This document shows, in pieces, positions 7,619 through 15,375 of a stretch of 19,635 nucleotides of DNA. The stretch lies in NCBI GenBank assembly GCA_016706845.1, contig JADJIV010000007.1:1-19635 (forward strand), in the 5' to 3' direction. The stretch's first letter is position 1. The number at the start of each line of letters is the position of its first letter. The stretch comes from PNOJ01 sp016706845. GTDB lineage: Bacteria > Krumholzibacteriota > Krumholzibacteriia > LZORAL124-64-63. The notes under the pieces were generated by a model. The model was not told the origin of the DNA and did not search any database. It saw nothing but the letters and a program-made list of their open reading frames with translations. A program made the position numbers and the translations under genes.

Positions 7619-7921
7619 GCGGATGATTGTCGGACAATCTCCGTCCAATTGCAAGAATTAGTTAGTCTATATGCCAAATTTATATCGTCCAATTGCCATA
7701 TAACTGCGCGTCGATCAACTCGTCTTCTTTTATAACTAATTATTATATAATATATTAATACCATGGGTCCTTGATCGCCAATGGTGCCTCATCCTGCCGG
7801 CCAACCAGCTCGTCTCCGGATGGATTCCTACGCCACCGAACGGGCCGTGCACCCCGAACCGATTGACCGGCTCGCCCTTGCGGTCCATGCTCGCCGGGCA
7901 CCCATTCCCGGAGGATCCGCC
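7619..7921. promoter_or_regulatory. AT-rich divergent intergenic region with direct and inverted repeats
   Basis: 303 bases without a gene between the divergent ATPase and S9 peptidase genes. Positions about 7640-7765 are very AT-rich (for example tttataactaattattata), unlike the rest of the window. A direct repeat CGTCCAATTGC lies at 7642-7652 and 7686-7696, spaced 44 bases. A 9-bp inverted repeat AATTAGTTA/TAACTAATT lies at 7656-7664 and 7733-7741. A small palindrome GATTGTC-G-GACAATC at 7625-7639 sits just ahead of the ATPase start. These probably mark promoters and an operator. On the minus strand each direct repeat carries TTGGAC, a -35-like element. The right part (7770-7921) is GC-rich leader for the S9 gene with nothing further recognised. 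Confidence 0.55.
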
Positions 7922-9004
7922 ATGCGCCGCCTGCTGCTGGCCTGCCTCGTCGCCGCCGCGGTCCCGCTGACCGCCATCGCCCAGGACGTCACCGCCGCCG
8001 ACGACGCCAAGCTCGACGAGGTGCTCGGCGCCCTCGAGAACCTCGGCCACCGCCTCGACGAGCTGCAGAAGCAGGTCGACGACGGCCTCTGGTTCGACCG
8101 CGTCGGCGATGTCGCCCACGTCGACAAGGTGCGCCTGTGCGGCCCGCCGAAGTGGAAGGAGACCAACCCCACGGGCATCGGCGCCGGCAACCCGCTGAAG
8201 TTCTGGGCCTACGTCTTCATCCCCCGCGATCTCGATCCCGGCCGCAAGGCGCCGCTGCTGGTGCTGTCGCACGGCGGCGTCCACGCCGACTTCACGACCT
8301 ACCACACGCACATCGTGCGCGAGCTGCTCGCCCAGGGCTACGTGGTGGTGGCGCCGGAGTACCGCGGCAGCACGGGCTACGGCCGCGGCCTGTACGAGAG
8401 CATCGACTACGGCGGGCTGGAGGTCGAGGACGCCCACGCCTGCCGCGCCTACGTCCTGGAGAACTACGACTTCGTCGATCCGGGCCGCGTGGGCACGATC
8501 GGCTGGAGCCACGGCGGGCTGATCAGCCTGATGAGCGTCTTCGAGCACCCCGACGACTACGCCTGCGCCTACGCGGGCGTGCCGGTCAGCGACCTCGTCG
8601 CGCGCCTCGGCTACCTGGACGACGAGTACCGCGACCTGTACTCGGCCGACTACCACATCGGCCAGACGGTCGGCGAGAACATCCCCGAGTACAAGCGGCG
8701 ATCGCCGGTGTGGAACGCCCACAAGCTCGCAACGCCGCTGCTGGTGCTGTCCAACACCTCGGACGAGGACGTCAACGTGCTGGAGGTCGAGCACCTGATC
8801 CAGGCACTGAAGGCCGAGGGCAAGCAGTTCGAGCACGAGATCTACGAGGCCGCGCCCGGCGGCCACAGCTTCGACCGGCTCGACACCCGGGGCGCCCAGG
8901 AGATCCGGCTGCGGGTCTACCGCTTCCTGGCGAAGCACCTCAAGCCGCCGCGCACCTTCGCCGACGTGGATCAGCTCCACGCGGCGGGGTACGTGCAGCC
9001 ATGA
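7922..9004 (+). CDS. Exported S9-family (prolyl oligopeptidase-like) alpha/beta hydrolase
   Basis: A 360-residue protein with a clear signal peptide (MRRLLLACLVAAAVPLTAIA, cleavage near residue 20-21) and a short amphipathic, coiled-coil-like helix (LDEVLGALENLGHRLDELQ). An alpha/beta hydrolase domain follows. The nucleophile is Ser196 in GWSHGG; the acid is probably Asp281 or Asp283 in NTSDEDVNV; the histidine is His315 in GGHSF. LVLSHGGVHADF provides the oxyanion region. The beta-propeller of classic prolyl oligopeptidases is absent, so the enzyme may act on small peptides or esters in the periplasm. GGAGG at 7910-7914 fixes the start. Its TGA overlaps the ATG of the next small gene (ATGA at 9001-9004), which suggests translational coupling. 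Confidence 0.93.
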   Translation: MRRLLLACLVAAAVPLTAIAQDVTAADDAKLDEVLGALENLGHRLDELQKQVDDGLWFDRVGDVAHVDKVRLCGPPKWKETNPTGIGAGNPLKFWAYVFIPRDLDPGRKAPLLVLSHGGVHADFTTYHTHIVRELLAQGYVVVAPEYRGSTGYGRGLYESIDYGGLEVEDAHACRAYVLENYDFVDPGRVGTIGWSHGGLISLMSVFEHPDDYACAYAGVPVSDLVARLGYLDDEYRDLYSADYHIGQTVGENIPEYKRRSPVWNAHKLATPLLVLSNTSDEDVNVLEVEHLIQALKAEGKQFEHEIYEAAPGGHSFDRLDTRGAQEIRLRVYRFLAKHLKPPRTFADVDQLHAAGYVQP

Positions 9005-9202
9005 CCATCCGCCCGGGACTCCAAAAAACGGCGCGCCGCCTCTGGGGCCCGGCCCTCGGCGGCGCGCTCGGCTATCTCTGGCATTACTGGCAGCACTGCC
9101 GCGGCGCCACCTGACGGATCAGCGCCAACCCGGTCGTCGCGGTCCTCTGGGGGCGCGGCGATCGGGTGGCTGCTGACCTCCGGGCGAGGCCGCCGCGACT
9201 GA
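9001..9202 (+). CDS. Small DUF6132-like membrane protein with in-frame TGA at a conserved Cys (candidate selenoprotein)
   Basis: The frame opens at ATG 9001, overlapping the S9 stop. It encodes a basic N-terminus, a first glycine-rich hydrophobic helix (LGGALGYLWHYW) and Cys33. Codon 38 (9112-9114) is TGA, and the same frame continues RISANPVVAVLWG. After removal of one G from a five-G run at 9149-9153 it goes on AAIGWLLTSGRGRRD and stops at 9200-9202, giving 66 residues. From memory, DUF6132 proteins are 60-75 residues, two-helix, with a C-x4-C-x-I-x-x-N-P motif between the helices (as in GCxxGxCPITSNP). Here the motif reads C-RGAT-TGA-R-I-SA-N-P with identical spacing, so TGA replaces the second cysteine. 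Selenocysteine, a base error or a true stop giving 37 residues are all possible. Confidence 0.55.
9128..9143 (+). other. Candidate SECIS-like hairpin downstream of TGA 9112-9114
   Basis: ACCCG (9128-9132) can pair with CG and GGU (9138-9143, one bulged C at 9140), leaving a GUCGU loop that begins with G at 9133, 18 bases after the TGA. This loosely meets the bacterial SECIS pattern of a short stem with a G at the start of the apical loop about 16-37 bases downstream. In DNA this GC-rich such hairpins also arise by chance, and an alternative GGAUC/GGUCC pairing (9116-9120 with 9141-9145) competes. Confidence 0.25.
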
Positions 9203-9211
9203 CGACTGAAA

Positions 9212-9710
9212 TCACCGAGCCGGCAGCTCGAGCAGCTTCTTGCGGGTGTAGGGGATCAGCCCCCCCGCATCGACGATCGCCTGCCGCGCCGGCGGCAGCG
9301 GCACGGCGTCGAACTCCCTGCCGCTGGTCCGGTTCCGCAACTTCCCGGAGGCGAGCTCGAGCTCGTCCCCCACCTCCGCCTCGATGGTCGGGCAGATGAC
9401 CAGGCTCAGGCCGAGGTTGATGGCGTTCTGCAGGAAGATGCGCGCGATGCTCCGCGCGACGATGACGAGATCGTGGCCCCGGATGGTGCTCACCGCCTGT
9501 TCGCGGCTCGAGCCGCAGCCGAAGTTCTCGTCGGCGACGACGAGGCTGCCGGCCGGGATCGCCCCGGCCTTGGGCTGCGCGTTGAACTCCGTGCGGTCGT
9601 GGAAACAGAACTGCGGCGTCTCGGTCGGCAGGACCGTGGCCATGAACCGGCCGGGAGTAGATGTCGTCGGTGCTGATGTCCTTCCCGAGCTTCAGTACGA
9701 CCTTGCCCAT
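9212..9710 (-). CDS. leuD: Aconitase-family isomerase small subunit (3-isopropylmalate dehydratase-like), frameshifted
   Basis: About 166 residues after repair. The start at 9710 reads MGKVVLKLGKDISTDDIYS; one base is missing near 9648-9655, after which the protein continues from GRFMATVLPT to the end. Family marks are the TDDIYPGRF substrate loop, the ENFGCGSSREQA swivelling-domain motif, the ARSIARIFLQNAINLGL segment and LELASGKLRN. This short form (about 160-170 residues) is the archaeal/LeuD-HacB-DmdB type, which pairs with a separate large subunit to move a hydroxyl group between adjacent carbons of malate- or citrate-like acids. It begins one base after the large-subunit stop. Context suggests a catabolic rather than leucine-making role. 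Confidence 0.85.
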
Positions 9711-9711
9711 G

Positions 9712-10999
9712 TCAGCGACCTCCTGCGCGCGGATCGGTGATGACGCCGGTGATGGCGCTGGCCGCGGCGACGGCCGAGAGCACAGGTAGACCTCGGATTT
9801 CGGGTTGCCCATGCGGCCCTTGAAGTTGCGGTTGGTGGTGGCGAGCGCCACTTCCTCGTCGCCGAGCGCCCCCTGGTGGATGCCCAGGCACGGGCCGCAG
9901 CCCGAGTTCATCACCACGGCGCCGGCCTTCGCGAAGTCCTGCAGGTAGCCGGCCTCCAGCGCCTGGGAGTAGATCCGCCCCGACGCGGGGAAGACCAGCA
10001 TGCGCGTGCCGGGGGCGACCTGCTTGCCCCTGAGGATCCCGGCGGCGATCTCGAGGTCGTCCAGGCGGCCGTTGGTGCAGCTGCCGATCACGATCTGCTG
10101 GACGGCCTTGCCGGCGACCTCGCCGATCGGCTTCACGTTGTCGACCGTGTGCGGGCAGGCGATCTGCGGTTCGAGCCGGGACACGTCGACCTCGACGACC
10201 CTCTCGTAGACGGCGTCGGCGTCCGGCCGGACCGGCGCGAGGGGCCCCGTGACGCCGGCCTCCTGGCGCAGGTAGCGCTCGGTCTCGGCGTCGGCGGGCA
10301 CGAGGCCGCCGGTGGCGCCGGCCTCGACGCTCATGTTGCAGATGGTCAGGCGGCCGCTCGTCGACATCGCCGCGATCGTGTCGCCGTGGAACTCGAGCAC
10401 GCGGAAGTTGGCGCCCTGGGCCGTGAGCCGTCCGATCAGGTGCAGGATCAGGTCCTTCGGGCCGACGCTCCTGGAACCTGCCGCTGACGACGACCTTGAT
10501 GGTCGGGGCACCTCGATGTTGAGCGCGACGCCGAGCGTCAGACCGAAGCCATCTCGGTGGCGCCGATGCCGAAGGCGAAGCAGCCAGGGCCCCGTGGCTG
10601 GTCGTGTGGCTGTCGGTGCCGACGACCACGAAACCGGGCCGCACGTAGCCGCGCTCCGGCAGGATCTGGTGGCAGATGCCGCCGAGGTCGCCGCGGATGT
10701 CGTGGAACTTGGCGATGCCGTGGCGCGCCACGAAGCCGCGGATGAGCTTCTGGTTGGTGGCGGTCTTGGGCCCCTCGGCCGGCACCCGGTGGTCGAAGAT
10801 GACGGCGATGCGGTCGGGGTCCCAGGGCTTGGGCTCGCGGCCCGTGCCCTGGTGGATCTCGTTGAACTGGTTGATGACCAGGGCCGCGTTCTCGTGCGAC
10901 ATGGCGAGATCGACGCGCGCGGCTCCACGATCCCAGGGCCCTGACGGCCGGCACGCCCGCCGCCCTGGCCAGGATCTTCTCGACGACTGTCATTCCCAT
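9712..10999 (-). CDS. leuC: Aconitase-family isomerase large subunit (3-isopropylmalate dehydratase-like), frameshifted
   Basis: About 430 residues after repair. The start at 10999 (MGMTVVEKILARAAG) has GAGGAG five bases upstream. Recognisable blocks in order are SHENAALVINQFNEI, IAVIFDHRVPAEGPKTATNQ, KFHDIRGDLGGICHQ, VVVGTDSHTTSHGA, FAFGIGATEMASV, IGSCTNGRLDDLEIAAGIL and MNSGCGPCLGIHQGALGDEE. The three cluster-ligand cysteines are therefore present (one in SCTNG, two in GCGPC), so it should bind a [4Fe-4S] cluster. At least six indels break the frame, near 10955, 10920, 10590, 10550, 10505 and 10470; from about 10450 to the stop the frame is open. Substrate assignment within the LeuC/HacA/DmdA group is uncertain. 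Confidence 0.87.
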
Positions 11000-11025
11000 C
11001 GCGACTCCTCGTGAGGTCCGGGGTT

Positions 11026-12230
11026 TCAGATGACGGCCTTCTGCTTGAGTTCGGCGAGCTGATCCGCGGTGAAGCCCAGGCGGCCGAGGACCTCGGCGTT
11101 GTGCTGCCGAGCGTCGGCGGCGGCGTGGCGACCGGGCCCGACTCGCCGTCGAACAGGGCGGTGAGGCCGAAGACCTCGATGTCGCCCAGGCCCGGCACGA
11201 TTCACCCTCTGCGGGACCCGCGGTGCGCGATCTGGGGCTGGCGCGGGCCTGGCCCAGGCTCAGGATCTCGCCGCTCGGCACGTCGCGGGCGTTCAGGGCC
11301 CTCGACCCAGTGCCGCGTCGTCTGCTCGGCGAGGCGCGCCTCGAGGCGGCGTCAGGGCCCAGCGGTTCTTCTTGCGCGTGTCGCGCTCCTGGAAGCGCGG
11401 GTCGGTCTTGAGCTCCGGCGATCCCAGGACGTCGCAGACCGCCTCCCACTGCTCCTGCTTGTTGGCCGCGATGTTGATGTGGCCATCCTGCGTGCGGAAG
11501 GTGCCGCTGGGCGCCGCCGTGAAGTTGTCGTTGCCCATGACCTGCGGCTCCTGGCCGCCGATCAGGAAGGTTCGCGGCCACCCAGCCCATGAGCGGCATG
11601 ATCGAGTCCGGGAGCGCGACGTCGATGAACCGGCCTCGCCGGTCCGCTGGCAGTGAAAGAGGGCGGCCATCACCGCGAAGGCCGCGTTCAGCCCCCCCAC
11701 GGTGTCACAGACGGGGAAGCCGGCGCGCAGCGGCGTCAGCCGCTCGTCGCCGTTGATCGTCCATCTCGCCGGAGAGGCCCTGGATGATCTGGTCGTAGGC
11801 CGGCTTGTCGGCGTCCGGACCGGTCTGGCCGAAGCCGGAGATCGCTGCACGTAGACCAGCGACAGGTTGATCCCGCGCAGGACGTCGTAGCCGAGCCCGA
11901 GGCGGTCCATGACGCCGGGGCGGAAGTTCTCGATCACCACGTCGGCGTCCTCGACGAGCCGCTTGAAAGATGGCCTTGCCTTCCGGCGACTTGGTGTTGA
12001 GGGTCACCGACTTCTTGTTGCAGTTCTGCGCCAGGAAGCTGGTGCCCATCAGCTGCCTGTTGTACTCGGAGACGATCCCAGAGCTTGCGGGCCAGGTCGC
12101 CGTCCCTGGGGTTCTCCGATCTTGACGACCTCGGCCCCAGCGCCAGGTGGAGCGAGGCGAACGGGCCGGAAAGCACGTTCGTGAGGTCGAGCACCTTGAT
12201 GCCGTCGAGCATGCGTACCTGATCGGTCAT
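11026..12230 (-). CDS. Class III (CaiB/BaiF) CoA-transferase, heavily frameshifted
   Basis: About 400 residues after repair, the usual length for this family, which moves CoA between carboxylic acids through an aspartyl-CoA intermediate. The start at 12230 reads MTDQVRMLDGIKVLDLTNV, preceded by AGGTG. Blocks found in three frames are LSGPFASLHLAL, GAEVVKIENP, VIENFRPGVMDRLGLGYD, ISGFGQTGPDADKPAYDQ, a segment with IIQGLSGEM (YDQIIQGLSG should hold the catalytic Asp), VCDTVGGLNAAFAVMAALFH, GHINIAANKQEQWEAVCD and the end HNAEVLGRLGFTADQ to KQKAVI at 11026. It lies between the lyase and isomerase genes, so it probably activates the acid that the lyase cleaves. Relatives act on formate/oxalate, malate/citramalate, itaconate or carnitine. 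Confidence 0.87.
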
Positions 12231-12242
12231 CGCAACACCTGC

Positions 12243-13139
12243 CTAGTAGGAGAGCGGGCCGGTCCTGTGGACCCGGCCCGGCATCTCGCGTCGAAATGCG
12301 CCGCGACCTCACGGGCCACGGCGACGACCCCTCGAGTCCGATCTCCGTGCGCAGGCCGCCGCGCCGCAGGCGTGGACCAGATCCTCCGGTGGCCACGTTG
12401 CCGGCCGCGACGGTGAACGGGCAGCCGCCCAGGCCGGCGAACGAGGTCTCGAAGCTGGTGACCCCCGACTCCATCGCGGCGTGGATGTTGGCTAGCGCCG
12501 AGGCCGTAGGTGTCGTGGAAGTGGCACGTGCAGCGGATCTCCGGCGCGAGCCGCAGGATCTCGCCGAACAGCCGGCGCACCTGCGCCGGGTGCGCATGGC
12601 CAGCGGTGTCGGCGAGGCTGATGTTCGTGAGCCGCGGCTTCGAGGTAGGCGCGCGATCTACCGGGACCCGCTCCTGCAGGATCAGCCCCTCGAAACCGCA
12701 GCCGAAAGGCGCTCTGCACCGAGACCTGGACCTTCTTGCCGGCCGCGACCGCCTCGGCACGCCGCGGCGATGATGCTGCCGCTTCGCCTCCGCGGAACCC
12801 ATGCCGGTGTTCTTCTGGCTGTGGGTCTCCGGAGGCCGAGACCCCGAGGAAGGCTAGGTCGACGCCGCACGCGAGCCCCGCGCTCGAGGCCCCTCTCGTT
12901 GAGCACGAGGCCCGAGAGGACCGTCCCGCCCCTGGACGCTGCGTCGAGGGCGCGGAAGAGCTCGTCCGTGTCGGCCATCTGCGGCACCTTTTCCGGATGC
13001 ACAGAACAGGCCCACCTGGACGAGGTCAGGCCCGCGGCGACGGGCGACCGGATCCACGCGAGCTTCTGCCCGGTCAGGACGACCTGCTTCTCCGCCTGCG
13101 GGACCGTCCCAGGCCGACCTCGTGGATGATCTCGGCCAT
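12243..13139 (-). CDS. HMG-CoA-lyase-family carbon-carbon lyase, heavily frameshifted
   Basis: About 298 residues after repair. The start at 13139 reads MAEIIHEVGL, preceded by GGAAGG. Blocks are: a broken LRDGPQ catalytic loop near 13105, LVAAGLTSVQVG-type text, HPEKVPQMADTDELFRALD, SAFGCGFEGL, ITNISLADTAGHAHPAQV, CHFHDTYGLGLANIHAAMES and SFAGLGGCPFTVAAGNVAT. The last includes the catalytic-cysteine loop AGLGGCP; the metal-binding HxHDT motif is also present. The end is probably PGRVHRTGPLSY with TAG at 12243-12245. The family cleaves 3-hydroxy-3-methylglutaryl-CoA to acetyl-CoA and acetoacetate; paralogues cleave citramalyl- or methylmalyl-CoA-type substrates. Twelve bases separate it from the CoA-transferase gene, which points to a 3-hydroxyacid brought in as its CoA ester. 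Confidence 0.86.
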
Positions 13140-13143
13140 CGCA

Positions 13144-14271
13144 CTACACCTTCCGGGCGATCGCCTCGCCCATCTCCAGGGATCGTGGCGCTGCCGCCAT
13201 ATCGTAGGTGCGCACGTCGCCTTCGGCGGCGATGACCGGGCGACCGCCTGCTCGAGCCGGGCGCCCTTGTCGGTCTCGCCCAGCCGGTCCAGCATCATCT
13301 TGCCGGCGAGGATGGTGGCGATGGGGTTCACCTTGTTCTGGCCGGCGTACTTGGGCGCCCTGCCGTGGCTCCGGCTCGAATGCCGCGAGCTTCTCGCCGA
13401 TGTTGCCGGAGCAACGAAGCCGAGGCCGCCCACCATCTGCGCGGAGGGTCGCTGACGATGTCGCCGGACATGTTGGTGGCGACGAGCGCCGTAGCTCTTG
13501 GGGTTCTTCAGGCAGCCACATGCAGATGGCGTCGATGTTCGCGTCGTCCATCTGGATCCCCGGGTAGCTCTTGGCGACGCGCTTGCCGATCTCCAGGAAC
13601 ATGACCCTCGGTCGCCCGCACGACGTTCGCCTTGTGGACCACGGTGACCTTGGGGTAGCCGAACTTCTTGGCGTACTCGAAGGCGGCGCGGATGATCCGC
13701 TCGAGCCCTTCTTCGATTGATCTTGCAGGGTGATGGCGTAGTCGCTGCGCCAGGCAGCCCGGCGAAATGGGAGAAGGCCTTGCTGAGCCGGCCCAGGACC
13801 TCGGCGAGCTCGTCGGGGAACAGGCTGAACTCGACGCCGGCGTAGAGGTCTTCCGTGTTCTCCGGAAGACCACCAGGTCGATCCCTTCCGCGTAGTTGAG
13901 GGGTTGCCCGGGTAGGCCTTGCAGGGCCGCAAGCGGGTGTAGAGGTCGAAGGACTGCCGCATGCGGACGATCGGAGCTGCGGTAGACCAGGCCCTTGCCC
14001 TGCAGCTCGGTCACGAGCTCGCGCTCCGCGTCCTTCACGGGCTTCCCTGCGGAGGTGATGGCGCCGAACGGGGCCGCGTCGCCGACCCCCCAGCAGGTCG
14101 ATGGTGCGCCCGGGAAGGCGTCGCCCTCACCGCACCAGAACTCCCAGCCGATGTCGCCGTGCGTACTCCCGTCGGCGTCGAGCTTCAAGCGTCGAGGCAG
14201 ATCCTGGTCGCCTCCATGACCTCGACGCCGACACCGTCACCGGGCAACCAGGCGATCTTGTACTTGCTCAT
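13144..14271 (-). CDS. Isocitrate/isopropylmalate-family dehydrogenase, heavily frameshifted
   Basis: About 375 residues after repair. The start at 14271 reads MSKYKIAWLPGDGVGVEV and has a strong AAGGAGG four bases upstream. Blocks recovered include GDIGWEFWCGEGDAFPG, LRPCKAYPGNP, a broken VVFRENTEDLYAG-type segment near 13870-13850, GLERIIRAAFEYAKKFGYPK, VTVVHKANVVRATEG, MFLEIGKRVAKSYPG, MDDANIDAICMW, MVGGLGFVAPA, APKYAGQNKVNPIATILAG and the end GEAIARKV. These are family marks of NAD(P)-dependent beta-decarboxylating dehydrogenases acting on 2-hydroxy-3-carboxy acids. The RENTED-like segment leans to the isocitrate/homoisocitrate branch, but specificity residues are in broken parts. It is the first gene of the operon, and its stop lies 4 bases before the lyase start. 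Confidence 0.84.
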
Positions 14272-14463
14272 GGAACCTCCTTGGGACCCGGGACCGGCCG
14301 ACCGGCTCGGCCGATCCATGCGGTATTGGAATGATCGGGGGAGCCCCCGCAAACGAATCCACCTGTCGAAGATGCATCTTTCTCGTTGCGGTAATGATAA
14401 TTATGATCCATCTTCGCCCGAAACGACAAACGATGATTTAACAGGAGCCTATTCGAAAAAGTC
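14272..14463. promoter_or_regulatory. Divergent promoter/operator region of the LysR gene and the acid operon
   Basis: 192 bases between divergent genes. The centre (about 14390-14440) is AT-richer than its surroundings and holds the palindrome ATAATTAT at 14397-14404 within ATGATAATTATGAT. For the minus-strand operon a promoter can be read: TTGTCG (complement of 14424-14429), an 18-base spacer and CATAAT (complement of 14400-14405). For the plus strand TATGAT at 14402-14407 could be a -10. An imperfect direct repeat GATGCATCTT (14371) / GATCCATCTT (14405) flanks the palindrome. A LysR-type regulator would be expected to bind here. Confidence 0.5.
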
Positions 14464-15357
14464 ATGACCACGAAGCGGATCCTGCCTCGCTCACCGCGCT
14501 GCGGTACTTCGAGGCCTCCGTGCGCCAGGCGGGCTTCACCCGGGCGGCGCGAGCTGAACGTGACGCAGAGCGCGGTGAGCCGCCAGATCCGGCAGCTCGA
14601 GGAGTACGTGGGCAGGCCGCGGTTCCGCCGCCTCAAGCGGCGGCTGGTCCTGACCGAACCTGGCGAAGCCTTTACGCCGCCGCGGTGCGCGACCTGCTCG
14701 ACCGCGCCGAGGCGGCGACGCTGATGGCCTACGGCAGCGGCGGCGGCGTGCTGACCATCGCCCTGCTGCCGACCTTCGGCTCGCGGTGGCTCGTCCCCCG
14801 CCTCGGCGACTTCACCGTGCGGCACCCCGACATCCAGCTCAACCGGTGCGCAGGTGCGGCCGTTCGACTTCGCGGGCAGCAGATCGACGTGGCCATCCAC
14901 TTCCGCGAGATCTGGCCGGGCGCGATCTGCCGCCAGCTGATGGGCGAGGTCGTCGTGCCGGTGGGGGCGCCGTCGCTGCTGGGACGCCAGGCGGGCCCGC
15001 CCCAGGACGTGGGCCGCTACACGCTCCTGCAGCACATGACCCGACCGCAGGCCTGGCAGGAGTGGCTCCGCGCCTGCGGTGTGGAGGACAGCGACGGCCG
15101 CATGGGCCCGCGATTCGAGCAGTTCCACATGGTCATCCAGGCCGCCATCGCCGGGGCTCGGGCTCGCGGTCCTGCCGCGGTTCCTGATCAGGACAGAGAT
15201 CGCGAGCGGCCGGCTCGTCGTCGCGATCGACCGGCCGGTGAGGAGCGAGCACGCCTACTACCTCGTCCATCCCGAACGCAAGGCGGACCTCCACCGCGTC
15301 ACGGCGTTCCGCGACTGGCTGCTGGAACTGTGCGCGACGCAGCGGGACGACCTCTAG
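14464..15357 (+). CDS. LysR-family transcriptional regulator (GcvA-like), frameshifted
   Basis: About 297 residues after repair. The N-terminal helix-turn-helix is read as LTALRYFEASVRQAGFTRAA (two frames) followed by LNVTQSAVSRQIRQLEEYVG, a strong LysR match. The ligand-binding domain includes LTIALLPTFGSRWLVPRLGD, FTVRHPDIQLN, QIDVAIHFREIWPGAICRQL, LLQHMTRPQAWQEW and the C-terminal part SEHAYYLVHPERKADLHRVT. The order and wording (TFGSRWLVPRL, DVAIHF) resemble the GcvA subgroup. Indels occur near 14485, 14555, 14625, 14670, 14850 and 15155. The ATG at 14464 has its nearest AGGAG 15 bases upstream, further than ideal. Divergent placement makes it the likely activator of the neighbouring operon, with an acid or acyl-CoA as possible signal. 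Confidence 0.87.
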
Positions 15358-15375
15358 GGCGCGGCGACAACCGGC

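Noticed and set aside
7781..7921. N-terminal extension of the S9 peptidase by 47 residues
   Set aside because: The signal peptide must be at the N-terminus and GGAGG at 7910-7914 sits correctly for the ATG at 7922.
9112..9114. Genome-wide reassignment of TGA as an explanation for the small gene
   Set aside because: TGA ends the SRAP, EamA, pyruvate kinase, S9 and AAA genes at their expected lengths, so the standard stop meaning holds elsewhere in the window.
9212..14271. Programmed frameshifting or true pseudogenes in the acid operon
   Set aside because: Too many shifts in every gene, often at homopolymers, while motifs, ribosome sites and gene junctions are all preserved; sequencing error is simpler.
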